A stretch of 64,000 nt of DNA from Dipteronia dyeriana (GCA_032871835.1 CM065297.1:33365598-33429597); one strand, 5' to 3'. Positions 21,120-33,500 are shown, counted from the stretch's first letter. Notes: generated from the sequence alone by a model not told the origin. Numbers and translations: made by a program.

Positions 21120-22915
21120 CCCCACTATAAAAACCAAAAAAGTTCACACTTTTGAACCCCTATAACAATGTCCTCCATTGTAGATACCGAAACTAAATTG
21201 CATACTATGTGCTGCTCAGAAAATTTCATCCAAATTGTAAAAGGCTTGACTACAAAACAATGAGAATGTATTGAAGATATGGGAGTTGGGGTGCTTTTGA
21301 ACATTAACTGCCTTGTATCCCATCTCCCTTTATACGAGATGTTGCTAAAATCCATTGCACTGAAGACAAAGGAAATACTGCTACATGGAAAGTTGATTCC
21401 ATTGAGAGAGTCCGACTTTGAAAAAGTGATGGGGTTGCCTAACGGCACTGAGGATGTCGAGTGTGACATGGTGAGTTTGATGAAACATGAATTTGGATGA
21501 AGAACCTTCTGCTTAAAAAATTAAGAACACGATTACTTTATCAAGCTTGATGAAGAACTAAAGAATATGAAAGATACGGATTATGTTTTTAGAATTTACT
21601 TCATTTTGTTTACGATCTCCACCTTGTTATGCCCTCTGAAATCATAAAAAATCTACAAAGCATTGCTCACAGAACTAAAGGATCCTAGACTAATAAGGCA
21701 TAAAAAGTGGGCAACATATTGTTTTTTATATCTAGTGGATGGTGTTAGAAAGTTCAAGCATAGAGTTTCAAAAAAAATTGTGTCTTCAGATCTTCTATTG
21801 GTGATGTATTTTAAAAGTACAAGTGTATTTAAAAAGGGTCAAAGTACCATTGGTTGCTTGGAGCAAATACAAGGCTGCAACACTTCATAAGTTGGTGGCC
21901 AAAGATAACTTTTTTATAGCTCCACAGTAGAGGTGGACGAGCCATACTAGGTTGTAAAGCACCAAGGTGTTGAACATGAAGTAGAAATTCTTAGAGTAAA
22001 AGTTGCTTCTATTGAACACTCAGTTAAACATCTTTAATTTGTCCAAAAACCTGTCAAAATACACGATTTGGTAGAAAAAACAGTCGTACCCATGTTAGAG
22101 AGGTTTAAGGTAGACATGTTGAAATTGATTACAAAATAATCGAATGAAGTTGACCACGTCGCTTCTTATGAGAGAGAATGGTTTGTCGTTTTCAATTTAA
22201 ATCTCTATGTTTTTATTTCACCAACCCCTCCCCGCCTCTACACACATATACACACACTTGGGAACATCCTTTTGGAATATATCAATGATGAAATCTTTGA
22301 TTCTTTATATACCCATTTAGGAAACGTTTGTCGTCAGCTCGAGTATTGAGTCTTTTTCACGTAGCCCGTACTTACCTAGACAAAAGACATGGCTACAACA
22401 AACTACTGAAAAGAAAAAAGTTACAGTCGGTAAATCTAAGGTTGAAATCCAATCGAAACCAAATTCTAGATTGATGAGGAGACAATTATAATTTCCTTCA
22501 AAGAGCCCTCTCTCATCATTTTTGAATGATGACATTCTTTTGTTGAACGATCTGTTTGATCACCTAACAAAAGAGAATGAAAGGTAAAACCGATTTCTCT
22601 TCACTATTTTTGAATGTTCATCACGTTTGTATTTAATAAATTACTGTGGTCCGTGTTTTATATTTGTTTTTTTTCAGTAATGTGTAGTCACATATGTTGT
22701 CAATAATCACATAAAATATTGGTTGATTTCAATTAACTGCTTTCATTTAGTGAGCCAGTCATTGAGAATGAGTATTTATGGCTATGTCAGAAAGATGTTC
22801 AGGAAAATCTTTTGCCCGAAAAGTGGTTCTATGATACAATGAGTCACACTACATTAATTTTTGCTTATATATTTATCCTTATAAATCCAATGTAATCAAC
22901 TGTTGATAATTTATA
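21120..22915 (+). pseudogene. Ulp1-like gene, 5' part (DUF1985-like N-terminus)
   Basis: Translation gives FIQIVKGLTTKQ, then a TGA at 21261-21263, then MGVGVLLNINCLVSHLPLYE and GKLIPLRESDFEKVMGLP, the pattern of the DUF1985-type N-terminus of plant Ulp1-like proteins. After a shift near 21500, LDEELKNMKDTDYVFRIYF and LTELKDPRLIRHKKWATYCF (21663 onward) continue the domain, followed by FLYLVDGVRKFKHRV. Later pieces include FLNDDILLLNDLFDHLTKEN (about 22517-22580), then a possible GT donor, and PVIENEYLWLCQKDVQENLL near 22755-22820. Proteins of this type are often carried by Mutator-like elements. The reading frame is broken in several places. Confidence 0.65.
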
Positions 22916-22920
22916 AATTG
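22916..22920. repeat. Target-site duplication, left (AATTG)
   Basis: AATTG here is repeated at 26700-26704, directly outside the TGTTGGG...CCTACA ends of the LTR-derived insertion. Confidence 0.85.
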
Positions 22921-25900
22921 TGTTGGGATTATGCTTAATAGTAAAATTGTAATAATGTATTTGACAATCTTTTTGTATTAATAAAGTGATTTCTAGTTTA
23001 ACAAATCTTATAGCATTTATAGTTTAATTATTATAATTGTCAAAAGTAAATAATCCTAAGGTTAAAAGACTATGAGAAAAGAAGAATTGTTCGTACATCT
23101 GGATATGTATGAGGTAGACACGATTCTTTAGCTAGTCTTGAACAATATTCACAACTTAAGATAAAAGGTTGGGTGCCTTTATCTTGTTACAGTTGTAAAT
23201 TCTTTTGCTAGCATTTGAGTGGGATCAAATGTGTTATGATGAGTCTAAAACCATCAAAGTGTGGTATCTTTGGGTAAAAGAATTTATTGCACTAGGTGGG
23301 TTGAATAGAATCACAGTGAAATACTTTATCTAGAACCGTCAATAGATAAAAGTTTTCACTTGAAGACAGTCGGAGAGTCTATCTCAATCCTGAGATAAAT
23401 GATGGACTTATGATTGCAAGTGTTATCATTTGAGCTATCAATGAGTACGATTATGTATCATAGTATATCCTTGATAATTTGGTAGTATTCTGTTAATCGA
23501 TAGAGGATTTCATTTATAAGTATGGACATCGTGGCTCCATTTATTAAATGTGAAGTAGAATATCATCATATGGATGTTTTGAGGTATTGGATATGAAATC
23601 TTAACATTAAGTTTTCAATAGTGTATATTGAAATATGGATTCTGGATAAGTCAAAATATCTAAGTTCAAAATGTGGTCATATGAGTAAATATGGTAACTA
23701 GGAGAGTTACAGGCGGTCTATGAGCTCTTGGCGATTACTGGTATTCTTCACGAGGATACACTATCTCCATTCAGATTGTCTAGGGTAAGAATGAGGAACA
23801 TTAACTTATTCTATCTTTAATTAAGAGTTCAATTTTAGTTCTTTAGTGGAATGAACTAAAATTATTAGATCGAACTTAAGTGAATCATTTGTTAATTGTG
23901 ATTAGGTTATGTCTATTGGAGCTTAAATTTAGATAGCACGCCAAGATCTCCAATTCACACGAACTTGCGTGGATCACTTGATATATTCTACTGGACCAAT
24001 TTTTGGGTCCATCTAGAATTGTTATGGATTTCGGAATCCAAAAGCTTTGGAGAGGTGCGGTCATGTATGATCAAGTCACATGGAGACTTTTCAAAATACT
24101 TGGATTGAGCGGCCAAGTATGTGGGAATCCTTGGGTAGCCCTAAAAGGGTGCGATTAGCATTCTATCAATACATTAAGAATATAATTTGCACATTTTAAT
24201 TAAATGGGCTGTTTAAATTATATTAATGTTTTAATTTAAGGCATGTGGACTTGTTGTCCTTTTTAGTAAGAATGGGTCTAGTTCACATGTGAACTTTTTT
24301 TATATTAAAGTCCAATGGATTTAATAAAATGAAATAAAAATAATAATATTTGGCTCATGTATAGGCTTGGGCATTTATGGCTTATAAAATAGCATATTAT
24401 ATTGTTTTTTATTTTATTAATTAACTAAATGGAAATTAATTAATTAATTATTTAATTAAAAGATAAAATCTTTTTCCTATTAGGAGAAGGTTAAAGGGAA
24501 AATTGCACAATGGAAGCGTGAAAAATTGAAATTATGGTTTCGGTGTAAATAAAAAAAATTCCCTTTATTACAACAAGAACCTTAACCCTAGATTAATTGA
24601 TGTATATAAAAGTGCCGTACCTTTTTCTCGTGACGATTGAGCTAGCGCCGAATTGAATCCATAAGATCTTCCAATCCAATCACGAATGTGAGTCACCTAG
24701 GAGTGTGAGCTCCCTTTCTTTAAACTGTATATCAGAGGATGGAAACAAACAAAATCTTTTTATTTGTTAGTTACAATTATCCTCCAAGAGAAAAATCCAA
24801 GAACGTCCGGTCACTTATGAATTATGATTCTAATTGATTGAAACTCGCGTGAACCCGATTTGATTTTTTACAGAAAAACCCTTTTGATGTAAAGGATACT
24901 AGTGTACTATCAAAAACAAAAACGTTCTCTTTTTCTCTTTTCTCCTTGGCCGAATTCTACACCCTATATCTATGAGTTGATCGAATTTTGTCTAGAGCAA
25001 AAAATAAAATTTTCTCTCTCAAAATTCTCTCTTGCTTGGCCGAATTCTCTCTTGAAAAATACCTAGCTTGGCCGAAATTTCACTCATAGAATCATAGGGC
25101 TAGCTGAAATTTCAAGGTGTTATATATAGAATCACAAATCCTTTCCTAAGAAGGATTTATTTGGTGAGTAAGAATCCTATCCTTAGGTTGATTTATTTGA
25201 TGACCAAGAATCCTTTTACAAAAAGAATTCTTTCGTACACCAAGACTCCTATTCCAACTCAATAGTGTAATTCTAACCATATTAAAAATTTCCTAAGTTG
25301 ACTAGATAAATAATTCATTTTATTTATCTATTTATCAAATATAATCTTTAATATTAATTATACTACCAACAATAGTATAATATTAGGAGACCTACTCCTA
25401 TTACGAAAAGATTTTGACTTTTAATTAAATAATTAATTAATCACCAAATTATTTAATTTCCATTTAATTAAATAATAAAATAAAATAAAAAACAATATAT
25501 TAAGCTATTTTACATAGCCTTGCCACCCAACACATATACATGGGCCAATATATTATTTTTCTTATTTTATTAAATCCATTGGACTTTAATAAAAAGTCCA
25601 CATGTGATCTAGATCCATTCTTACAAAAAGAAACAAGTCCACATGTGGACCCCTAAATTGGTCCGGTAGAATATATCAAGTGATCCATACAAGTTCGTGT
25701 GGATTGGGGATCTTGGTGGGCTATCTAAATTTAAGCTCCAATAGACACAACCCAATCACAATCAACAAATGATTCACCTTGGTCCGATCTATTAATTTTA
25801 GTTCATTCCACTAAAGAACTAAAATTGAACTCTTAAATAAAGATAGAATAAGTTAATATTTCTCATTCATACCCTAGACAATCTTAATGGAGAAAGTGTA

Positions 25901-26699
25901 TCCTCGTGAAAAATAGCAGTAATCGCCAAGAGCTCATAAACCGCCTATAGCTCTTCAAGTTACCATATTTACTCAAATGACCACATTTTGAACTTTGATA
26001 TTTTGACTTGTCTAGAAGCCATGTTTCAATAGAAACTATTGAAAACTTAACATAGGGAACGTTTTTGTTTTCGATAGTGCACTAGTGTCCAATATATATG
26101 ACTTTGTAGAATTCGACCAATCCATAAGAAATCAAAGAGAGATTTCAGCCAAGAGAGGTTTTGGAACCCTTGAATTTTGAGTGCAAAAAATTCGGTTCTT
26201 GCCCTAGATATATTCATCCGACTCTAAGATAGGTGTATGTAGAATTCGGCCAAGCATAGAGAAAAGAGGGAACGTTTTTATTTTTGATAGTGCACTAGTA
26301 TCCTTTACATCAAAAGGGGTTTTATGTACAAAATCGAATTGGGTTCACGCCAATTTCAATTAAATAGATTGATAATTCACAAGTGACCAAACGTTCTTGT
26401 GTTTTCTTTAGGAGGATTATTGTGACTAACAAAAGAAAAAAGAAAAAGATTTTGTTTGTTCCCATCCTCAGGTATACAATTCAAAGAAAGGGAGCCCACA
26501 CTCCTAGGTGACTCACGTTCGGGATTGGATTGGAAGATCTTACGGATTCAGTTCGGGGCAACTTTAATCGTCACGAGAAAAATGTATGATATTTTATTAT
26601 ATGTTAATTAATCAAGGGTTAAGGTACATTCTTTTAATGGATTTTTTTTTGAAATATACTAAACCCTTTTTCGGCTTCCGCCGCACTTTTTTTCCTACA
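22921..26699 (+). mobile_element. Rearranged LTR insertion splitting the Ulp1-like pseudogene
   Basis: It starts TGTTGGGATTATGC and ends TTTCCTACA with AATTG on both sides. Compared with the solo LTR at 47249-49630, the left part (22921-24490) is the 5' two-thirds of the LTR in plus orientation. The middle (about 24491-26055) is another LTR copy inverted. The right part (26056-26699) is the 3' end in plus orientation, with an AGGGAACGTTTTT segment occurring twice. No internal coding region is present. A nested insertion of a second LTR in reverse, followed by loss of sequence, would explain it. Confidence 0.75.
23607..26055. repeat. Large inverted repeat within the LTR insertion
   Basis: Arm 1, about 23607-24490, and arm 2, about 25395-26055, are reverse complements with substitutions and small indels (for example TGTCTATTGGAGCTTAAATT at 23910 and its complement at 25731). 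The ~900 bp between them is the inverted LTR's 3' part. Arm ends are estimated by eye. Confidence 0.7.
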
Positions 26700-26704
26700 A
26701 ATTG
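26700..26704. repeat. Target-site duplication, right (AATTG)
   Basis: Matches 22916-22920 exactly. Confidence 0.85.
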
Positions 26705-27667
26705 TTCAGCTCATTAACATGGCCTTGTACAATCTATCCGGTGACACCTCAAATAATGTGTGGCATCTTTCGACATACTTTTCAATTAACCCGTTAACCC
26801 TTACTTCATTTTTTTAATTGTTTGTTTAAACAAATACATGGACTTTATTGTTGCATTGAATTGCAATGCAACATATATATGTTAAGGTTCTTACAGCCTT
26901 TTCTTGAGTAGGTGTATGCAACAACGAATGACACTACTTGGTTGAAAGAGTTGAAGTCAGTGGAACGTGTCAGCAATCTTAAATTTGATGAGGGATATGA
27001 GCAGCTTTGTGATAAGATTTTTATTCCCATGAACGACAACAATCAACACTAGTTCTTATTGGTAATAAATGTTTCAAGCAAAATAGCTGAAGTATGGGAT
27101 TGCTTACCCGTGGATAAGAAAAAGAACAAAGATTGGAGTCGGCAAAAAGGGTTGTTAGTATCCTTAAATACATATTCAATTACACAATAATTCATTTTCT
27201 TAATGTAAAAATGAAGTGATATGCAGCTTGTGTTTCTGGACCGGTACTTTTTAGAATGTCACAATTTAAAAATGAACTTCAAATCCTTTACAGTCAATGC
27301 ATTCACCCAATGTCCAATATAGCCTAATTATTTTGATTGTGGTCTATTTTTGATAGCCAATTGCAAGCAGGGTTCAGAGAGCTTGTTCAATGAGACTAAT
27401 GTATGTGAATTGTCTACAGTTTATTTTTTTTCCGGTTCTGTCCTATAAATGTTCAACTCTAACTCTTTGAATAACTCTGAGTATCATAGGTTCAAACTTG
27501 CTCTGGATCTTGTAAAGCATCACACAAACCGACTACTCCCAAATCTAAAAGCAACTTCATTACCAGAACAAGCAAGCTTCTTTGTTGTCCCAACAAAAAC
27601 CTCAGCTTTTCCTGCGGGCGAGCCAAAAAGCTTGACACATGATCACAAAGCAAAGGGGAAAAAATAA
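26705..27667 (+). pseudogene. Ulp1-like C48 peptidase domain, 3' part
   Basis: Translation shows WLKELKSVERVSNLKFDEGY then CDKIFIPMNDNNQH and FLLVINVSSKIAEVWDCLP. This is the His and Asp part of a C48 (Ulp1/SENP) site: His codon 27047-27049, and the Asp of VWDCLP. The residue after the His, normally Trp, is a TAG at 27050-27052. Further on LVFLDRYFLECHNLKMNF leads to PNYFDCGLFLI with the catalytic Cys codon at 27338-27340, again preceded by a TAG (27320-27322) where Gln is usual. The C-terminus EYHRFKLALDLVKHHTNR continues to a stop at 27667. Ulp1 proteins cleave SUMO conjugates; this copy cannot. The catalytic triad codons survive although neighbouring codons are dead. The 5' part lies beyond the LTR insertion. 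Confidence 0.75.
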
Positions 27668-28204
27668 AATAAGGTTGCAAATTATATAAAAGGATTTCAA
27701 TTTGGTTGGACATCTCGACATCACAACGAATGATTGCGATCGTGAATGTATAGTTGCTGGGTAAAATGTTGGCTTTTAGAATTTTCAATCAAAGGGTGTC
27801 TCTCTCATATAACTTACCGTGGACTTTATAAACAAGATGACCATGCATTGTGTATTAACATTTTATTTTTTTAGATATGGAGTTTGGACATAAGAAGAAT
27901 ACAAATTTGACTTTAAATAGTTGCATTGGAGATGTGCATTTTTTTATATATTTTTACCATATTCAACAAGCAATTTTTTTAGACCCAACTCAATTTATGA
28001 GTTACTGTGCATGCATTGTACCAACGATTTTTGTAACATAACAAAGTGTCATAGCATAAGAAAAGGTCTTATCCTAATAAAATATTTAAGTTTTTGGTCC
28101 CAACTCAATTTATGGGTCTTTGGTTTGAAGAATTACAAGTGTTATGGATTTTTGGTTTTAAGGATTTGAAGACTTAATTAGGAAGTGTTAATGCACTACG
28201 AGTG
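27668..28204. other. Unassigned sequence after the Ulp1-like pseudogene
   Basis: AT-rich, no coding motif recognised. ATTTAAGTTTTTGGTCCCAA and similar T-rich text may be the 3' flank of the pseudogene. A phrase CCCAACTCAATTTATG occurs twice (near 27984 and 28097). Confidence 0.4.
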
Positions 28205-28689
28205 CTTTTTTTTCTTAACTATAAATTTATTTCAAGAGGCAAAACAGAGGACAACAAAACAAATAACACAAAGTCAAATAGTCAAAGCAGGAAAACAAAC
28301 AACACAAAGGCTCAACCCACGCAAGAGACCAAAACAAACAATAAACAAACCCAAAAATTAGAATATGAAAAGATTATTGACCACATCTTTAAGTGTTCAA
28401 GTTATAGTAGCAATACTCAATATTGGGAGTGATGCATATGTCCCTAATTGAACTCGCAAGAGACCACCAGTTGCCAAAAACCAGACCAAACACATCAAAA
28501 ACAACACTAGCAACCGGAGAGACTAAACTGTTCTAATTTCAAACGTATCATACAGGTGTGGATACAATATACACAACATGCAAAAGATGTTTTCAAACAC
28601 ACAATTGTTCTAAATGAAAGATAAGATAAAAAACAACATAGTAACAATAAAACAAAGATTACAAAAATAAATATTAGATTACACTACTA

Positions 28690-28950
28690 AACCGAAACAT
28701 CGTTCAATAAGTAGTAGAAGACGATCGAAAACCTCTATTAACTTGTTGACTTCATTGATTTTAGCATCCATCTTCATCTTTATTTTCATGATGAAGATAA
28801 AGGCATCTACGACTTTCTTGTTCTCTTCCTCCAATCTACTTTTAGCTTCATGCAACGTATGTGCTCTTTGGCTAGTGTATCCTAAACAATTCCCTTCCTT
28901 TCTGACAACAAACCATCAATATCATCGTTGATGAAACTATTATTAGTCAT
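28690..28950 (-). pseudogene. Short coiled-coil protein remnant, block 1
   Basis: From an ATG near 28950 the minus strand reads MTNNSFINDDIDGLLSERKG, then a stop. After a one-frame shift it reads LHEAKSRLEEENKKVVDAF and DAKINEVNKLIEVFDRLLLL, a heptad-like pattern. The homologous stretch in block 2 shows the same heptads, so it was probably coding. No family recognised. Confidence 0.45.
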
Positions 28951-29084
28951 TTTTCTACATTTTCAGAGAGCACTTATTTATGTACAAATCCTATATGGGT
29001 ATAACAGTTTAACACTCCTTATATATTCCAATTTTAATAGCAACTACTAATCTATTCTTTGATTAAATATTTATGGATTACGAA

Positions 29085-29545
29085 TCGAAGAAGTACTTAA
29101 CATCACCCCGCATTGAACAGCTCAGTGACAAGCATCAATATTTGACGGTTAATATTCTTAACATGATTAATTATCGATTTCTAAACTTTGCAATATCGGT
29201 TAGGGTAGCTGTATGCAGCGTAATGATGCTCATTTTCTTTAATGAAAAAAGTTAACTCGCTTTTGAAATTTAATATTTGGATCACCTAAAGAATTTTGCA
29301 TTCAACAATCAATTATGAAGTACTTAACGTCACCCCTAGCAATGTGCATTGAAGAACCTAATGAAAAGCATCAATATTTTACAGTAGATATTCTAGAGGC
29401 AATTAATTATCAATTTTTATACTTCACAATATCGGCTAGGGTAGCTGCATGCACCTTAATGACACTCATTTTCTTAATGACAAAAGAAAACTCATTTTTT
29501 CATGTCAATAATTAATGCATTATCAGATATTCAATTATGAAATTA
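29085..29545. repeat. ~230 bp repeat, units 1 and 2
   Basis: Units start AAGTACTTAACATCACC (29088) and AAGTACTTAACGTCACC (29315). Both carry AGCATCAATATTT, ATATCGG(T/C)TAGGGTAGCTG and CTCATTTTCTTAATGA-type text. Each holds a short plus-strand frame with a conserved pattern (KHQYxTVxIL...INYxFLxFxIS) and a hydrophobic tail. Whether this is coding or simply shared DNA I cannot decide. Confidence 0.65.
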
Positions 29546-30399
29546 CCAACAATAAAAGAGGATCACATATATGTTTTTATGTTCATTGTAATAATAAATC
29601 ACCACTTCTTTTCCATAAATTTTCCCTGCTAATTTGATTGTGTTTTAACTAATTAATTGGACCTAAGTTTCCAAACATGATGATCACTCATAAGGTTACC
29701 ATAATCATAGATGATAGTTTATTCATAGTGAAATGGAGTATGAAGAGAAGTTATTAGATGAAGTAATCAAGAACACAGAACAACCCAATAACATTAATAA
29801 AGTTATTATTTTACTATTGACCAGACCAATGACATCCTAATTACGAGCTTTTTATTTTTATTTTTTTTAAGCTACAAATTTATTTAAAAAGGCAAAACAG
29901 AGCCCAACAAAGCAAACAACACAAAGGCACAAAGGAACAACATGAAAACGAACACAGATACACAGCCCACACAAGAGACCAAAACAATCAACAAACTAAC
30001 CTAAAAACTAGGATATGAAAAGATTACTGACCAAACTTGTTTGTATTCTAGTTATAGTAGCAATACCCAATGTTGAGGGTCATGCATGTGTCCTCAAATG
30101 AAGATTTGTAAGATTGTTTTTATATAATTAAGTTAACGTATTTCATTTATGATACATATGTTGTGAACTCGCAAGATACCACCAGCTGCCAAAAACCATA
30201 ACAACCACAACAAAAACAACACCAGCAACCCGAGAGACTTAATTGTGCTAATTTCCAACCATATCATAACATGTATGAATACAAAATACAAAACATGTAA
30301 AAAATATTTTCAAAAACACAATTGTTCTAAACGAAAGATAAGATAAAAAAACAACATTAAAAATAATAATAATAAAACAAATATTACAAAAAGAAATCT

Positions 30400-30677
30400 T
30401 AGATTACACTACTAAACTGAAGCGTCATCCAATAAGTAGTAGATGACGATCGCAATCCTCTATGAACCTGTTGACTTCATTTATTTTAGCTTCCACATCC
30501 ATCTCCAGCTTTATGATGTGAATATCAGCATCTACGACCTTGTTGTTCTCTTTCCTCCAATCCTTTCCAGCTTCATGCAATGTATGCGCTCATTGACTAG
30601 TGCATCCTCAACAATTGCTTTCCTCTCCAACAACAAATCATCAATCTCATGTCTAATGGAACCATTGTAAGTCATTT
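30400..30677 (-). pseudogene. Short coiled-coil protein remnant, block 2
   Basis: From ATG near 30677 the minus strand reads MTYNGSIRHEIDDLLLERKA and IVEDALVNERI, without the stop seen in block 1. A frame change near 30575 then leads to AKINEVNRFIEDCDRHLLLI. It is the counterpart of 28690-28950. Confidence 0.45.
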
Positions 30678-30814
30678 TTCTATATTTTCATAGAGAACTT
30701 AATTATACTTAATTATGTACAAACCCTAAACAGCTTTAATAGTTTAACACTCGTTATATATTATTAATAGCAACTACTAATCTGTTAATTAATTTAAAGT
30801 TGATTTTTATAGTA

Positions 30815-31595
30815 ATCGAAGAAGTACTTATCGTCACCCCTAGCAAAATGCATTGAACAACCCAATGATAAGCATCAATATTTTACAGTTGATATTCTCA
30901 ATGTGATTAATTACCGATTAGGGTAGCTGTATGCAACTTAATGAAGGTCATTTTCTTTAATGGCAAAAGATAACTCATTTTTTCATGTCAATAATAAACA
31001 CATGATCAGATATTCAATTACGAAATCACCAACTATAAAAGAGGATCACATATATAATTTTATATTCAATAATCAATTATGAAGTACTTAACGTCACCCC
31101 TAGCAATGTGCATTGAACCAATGACAAGCATCAATATTAGAGGGTTGATATTATTGACAAGATTAATTATCTTTTTTTGTACTTCGCAATATCTGCTACG
31201 GTAGCTGCATGCACCGTAATGATGCTCATTTTCTTTATCTTGAATGACAAAAGTTGACTCGCTTTTTCATGTCAATAATCAACACGTAATCAAATATTAA
31301 ATTATAAAATTACCAACAATAATTAAGGATCACATATATAGTTTTACGTTCAACAATCAATTTTAAAGTACTTAACGTCACCCCTAGCATCGTGCATTGA
31401 ACAACCCAATGACAAACATCAACATTTGACTGTTTATATTTACAACGCAATTAATTATCAATTTTTGTACTTCACAATATCGGCTAGGGTAGCTGTATGC
31501 ACCATAATGACGCTCATTTTCTTTAAAGACAAAAGATAACTCATTTTTTTGTTGTCAATAGTTAACAGATGATCAGATATTCAATTACGAAATTA
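30815..31595. repeat. ~270-290 bp repeat, units 3 to 5
   Basis: Units begin near 30822, 31080 and 31366 at AAGTACTTA(A/T)CGTCACC followed by CCTAGCA. Between units stand TCAGATATTCAATTA(C/T)GAAAT and GGATCACATATATA(G/A)TTTTA. The last unit is cut by the LTR that starts at 31601. Confidence 0.65.
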
Positions 31596-31600
31596 CCAGT

Positions 31601-32892
31601 TGTTAATAGTAAAATTTGGCTAAGGGATCAAAGAGAAATTTTCCACTCTCCTAACTCAAATCAAAGCTTGAGTTCAACATTCATAGAACCCCAGGTGAGC
31701 CATAAAGCTACCCCGCAGAAGCGAGGAAGGGTTTTCAGGCTTCAGAATTATCAGGAATGGAGCCCGACAAGATCAGGTCGAACCCCTCACATCTACCTTG
31801 GAATTCGGACATAACCTAATACATGGTTATCCAGGCTTCCTGAGATCACCTATCCTAGAACCCCGGTTCCTGGTGTCGGGCTCTAAAACCATCCCGTAAA
31901 AGTAAGGAAAGGTCACCGAATTCAGGAAGAATTTGAAGTGAAACCCGATACAAACAAAGTGAGCTCCTTCCAGATCAAGGCTTCCCGAGGTCAAAATTAA
32001 CTCGTAGCCTAAACCTGAAGCCCACCAACCTCACCAGAAGCCTGTTGTCCTCTCCAGATACAAAAAGATTGCCTTTAAGGGAATCAGATTCACACTATAG
32101 CACGGCTCCACTTCGCCAAAGGAAGAAGCCAATCCACCTAGTTAGATAAGAGGAAGCTCGCAGAAGCCCTACCATCACTAACAGGCGTTAGCTCGATCAT
32201 TTCAAGCTCAAAAAAGGACCTTGAAAGGTTAGATAGAGCTCCTAACATTAAAAATCTCATTCTACAAACATCGTACTCAACAACCTCCATGAGGTATCAC
32301 ACCATGAAGGCACATGAGAACATCATACTACATACGTGTAGGGCAAGAGGTTGAATCCAAAGAGGAAACAAACTTATCTCCTAAGATATTTTCGAATCCG
32401 TTATTAATCTAAAGTCAATGACTTTTAAATAAAAGATCCCGCCAGATAAGGAGGGGGAGGATTATGAGAATCTGGGCGGGAGAGTCACAAAGTTAACCTA
32501 TTTAGACTGTTATTAAATGGACCAAGCATGATAAAAAGGAAAGGAGAGATAGAAGAATCGACAACTGATAATACAAAGAGAGAGTTGGATAATTTGACCT
32601 AAATTCTGTATTCATAACACGGCCTAAACTATTATCTACTATTCGGCAGCACGGGGTCGCCACTCTATTATATGCCAGAGAGATCATGAGTGTTTAGAAT
32701 TCCATTTGTATCATATTCACGGTTAATAACAAAATCATTGCACTCCCGTCTTCGTTGCACTTAAATTCATACATCCATCTATATTCAACTAGGTTTGGTG
32801 CCCAAGGTACCAACCCCGACCATCGCCTATGTGGTGGTTGTCTCGATGGTGTTAAACGGAATTTCTCACCAAGAGCAAATTCTCCGTTAACA
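31601..32892 (+). mobile_element. 5' LTR of a plus-strand element (1.29 kb)
   Basis: It begins TGTTAATAG and ends CCGTTAACA, so the ends form the inverted pair TGTTAA/TTAACA. A primer-binding site follows after 5 bases. It interrupts the last ~290 bp repeat unit. The base composition is richer in GC than its surroundings (many CCCG, GAAGC and AGGAAG stretches), which suggests a different element family from its neighbours. No partner 3' LTR of this family is in the window. Small ORFs inside (31569-31814, 32502-32687, 32694-32918) show no motif. Confidence 0.8.
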
Positions 32893-32897
32893 CTTTC

Positions 32898-32916
32898 TGG
32901 CACCGTCTGTGGGGAC
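32898..32916 (+). other. Primer-binding site of the plus-strand element
   Basis: TGGCACCGTCTGTGGGGAC resembles the TGGCGCCGT(C/T)TGTGGGGA primer sites of plant Ty3/Gypsy elements, with one C-to-A change after TGGC. Confidence 0.8.
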
Positions 32917-33500
32917 AACCCACACCGTAATTTCTACTCTTAAGAGTTCGTTATTTTGCAATAATCTTGAGGCTTTGCTCCTCTCAAGAATAACCCGAAA
33001 CCTCGAGACATCCATCTGCACCCTCCACCTAGAAAGGACAGAAAAAGGGAAGGAAATCCAAGCATCATTAGCCAACCTCTCGTCAGACAGGTGTATAGTG
33101 GGCTCCAACCCCTTTAGCGATGGACCCAACTGTGATCAATCAACATGCAGCAGCCATTATGGAAAATTTCAGCCTCCGTCTTGCAACAGAAGGGATTGAT
33201 CCTCAACTGGCAGATCAAGGAATCCGATGAGTAGTAAGTTGACCCGTTGCTAGGCAGTCTGCTTTTGATAGGTTGGGACCCCCTCTACTGATCCCTGCCT
33301 ACCATAGGGCAGGGCCTACAACCTTCATCCGGGAAAGGCCAGGGCTCATGCCCCCGATCGCGGATAGGACGACCAACTATCCACCTAGACAGGTTAAGTC
33401 GGCAACCGACGTTCCGTCAAGGACACCTCACAGCCCTTCTCATCTAACCAACCAACGAACATATGAAGAAGAAATGAGGAGTATCTTGTAATCAACTCAA
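32917..33500 (+). pseudogene. Start of gag region, plus-strand Gypsy-type element, broken
   Basis: Fragments such as VINQHAAAIMENFSLRLATE (about 33130-33190) and a proline-rich frame at 33273-33491 (PPLLIPAYHRAGPTTFIRER) follow the primer site, in different frames with stops between. Position and composition suggest the N-terminal part of gag, but I see no CCHC knuckle or matrix motif to confirm it. Confidence 0.45.

Larger units (their letters stand above)
28205..31595. repeat. Duplicated ~1.4-1.7 kb block with internal repeats
   Basis: Block 1 (about 28205-29590) and block 2 (about 29862-31595) are collinear. Each has an A/C-rich AAGGCAAAACAGAG...CAAACAACACAAAGG segment, a GAACTCGCAAGA(G/T)ACCACCAG segment, a short minus-strand coiled-coil remnant and then several copies of a ~230-300 bp repeat (two in block 1, three in block 2). 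It reads as a segmental duplication followed by extra repeat amplification. The plus-strand Lys/Asn-rich frame at 28202-28432 is low-complexity. Confidence 0.7.

Noticed and set aside
28202..28432. Lys/Asn/Thr-rich 76-codon plus-strand frame
   Set aside because: Low-complexity A/C-rich sequence; the duplicate at 29865-30090 does not keep the frame.
31569..33199. Several overlapping frames on both strands in the 1.29 kb LTR and leader
   Set aside because: The area is GC-richer, so frames are longer by chance; no motif or conservation seen except the gag-like fragments after the primer site.
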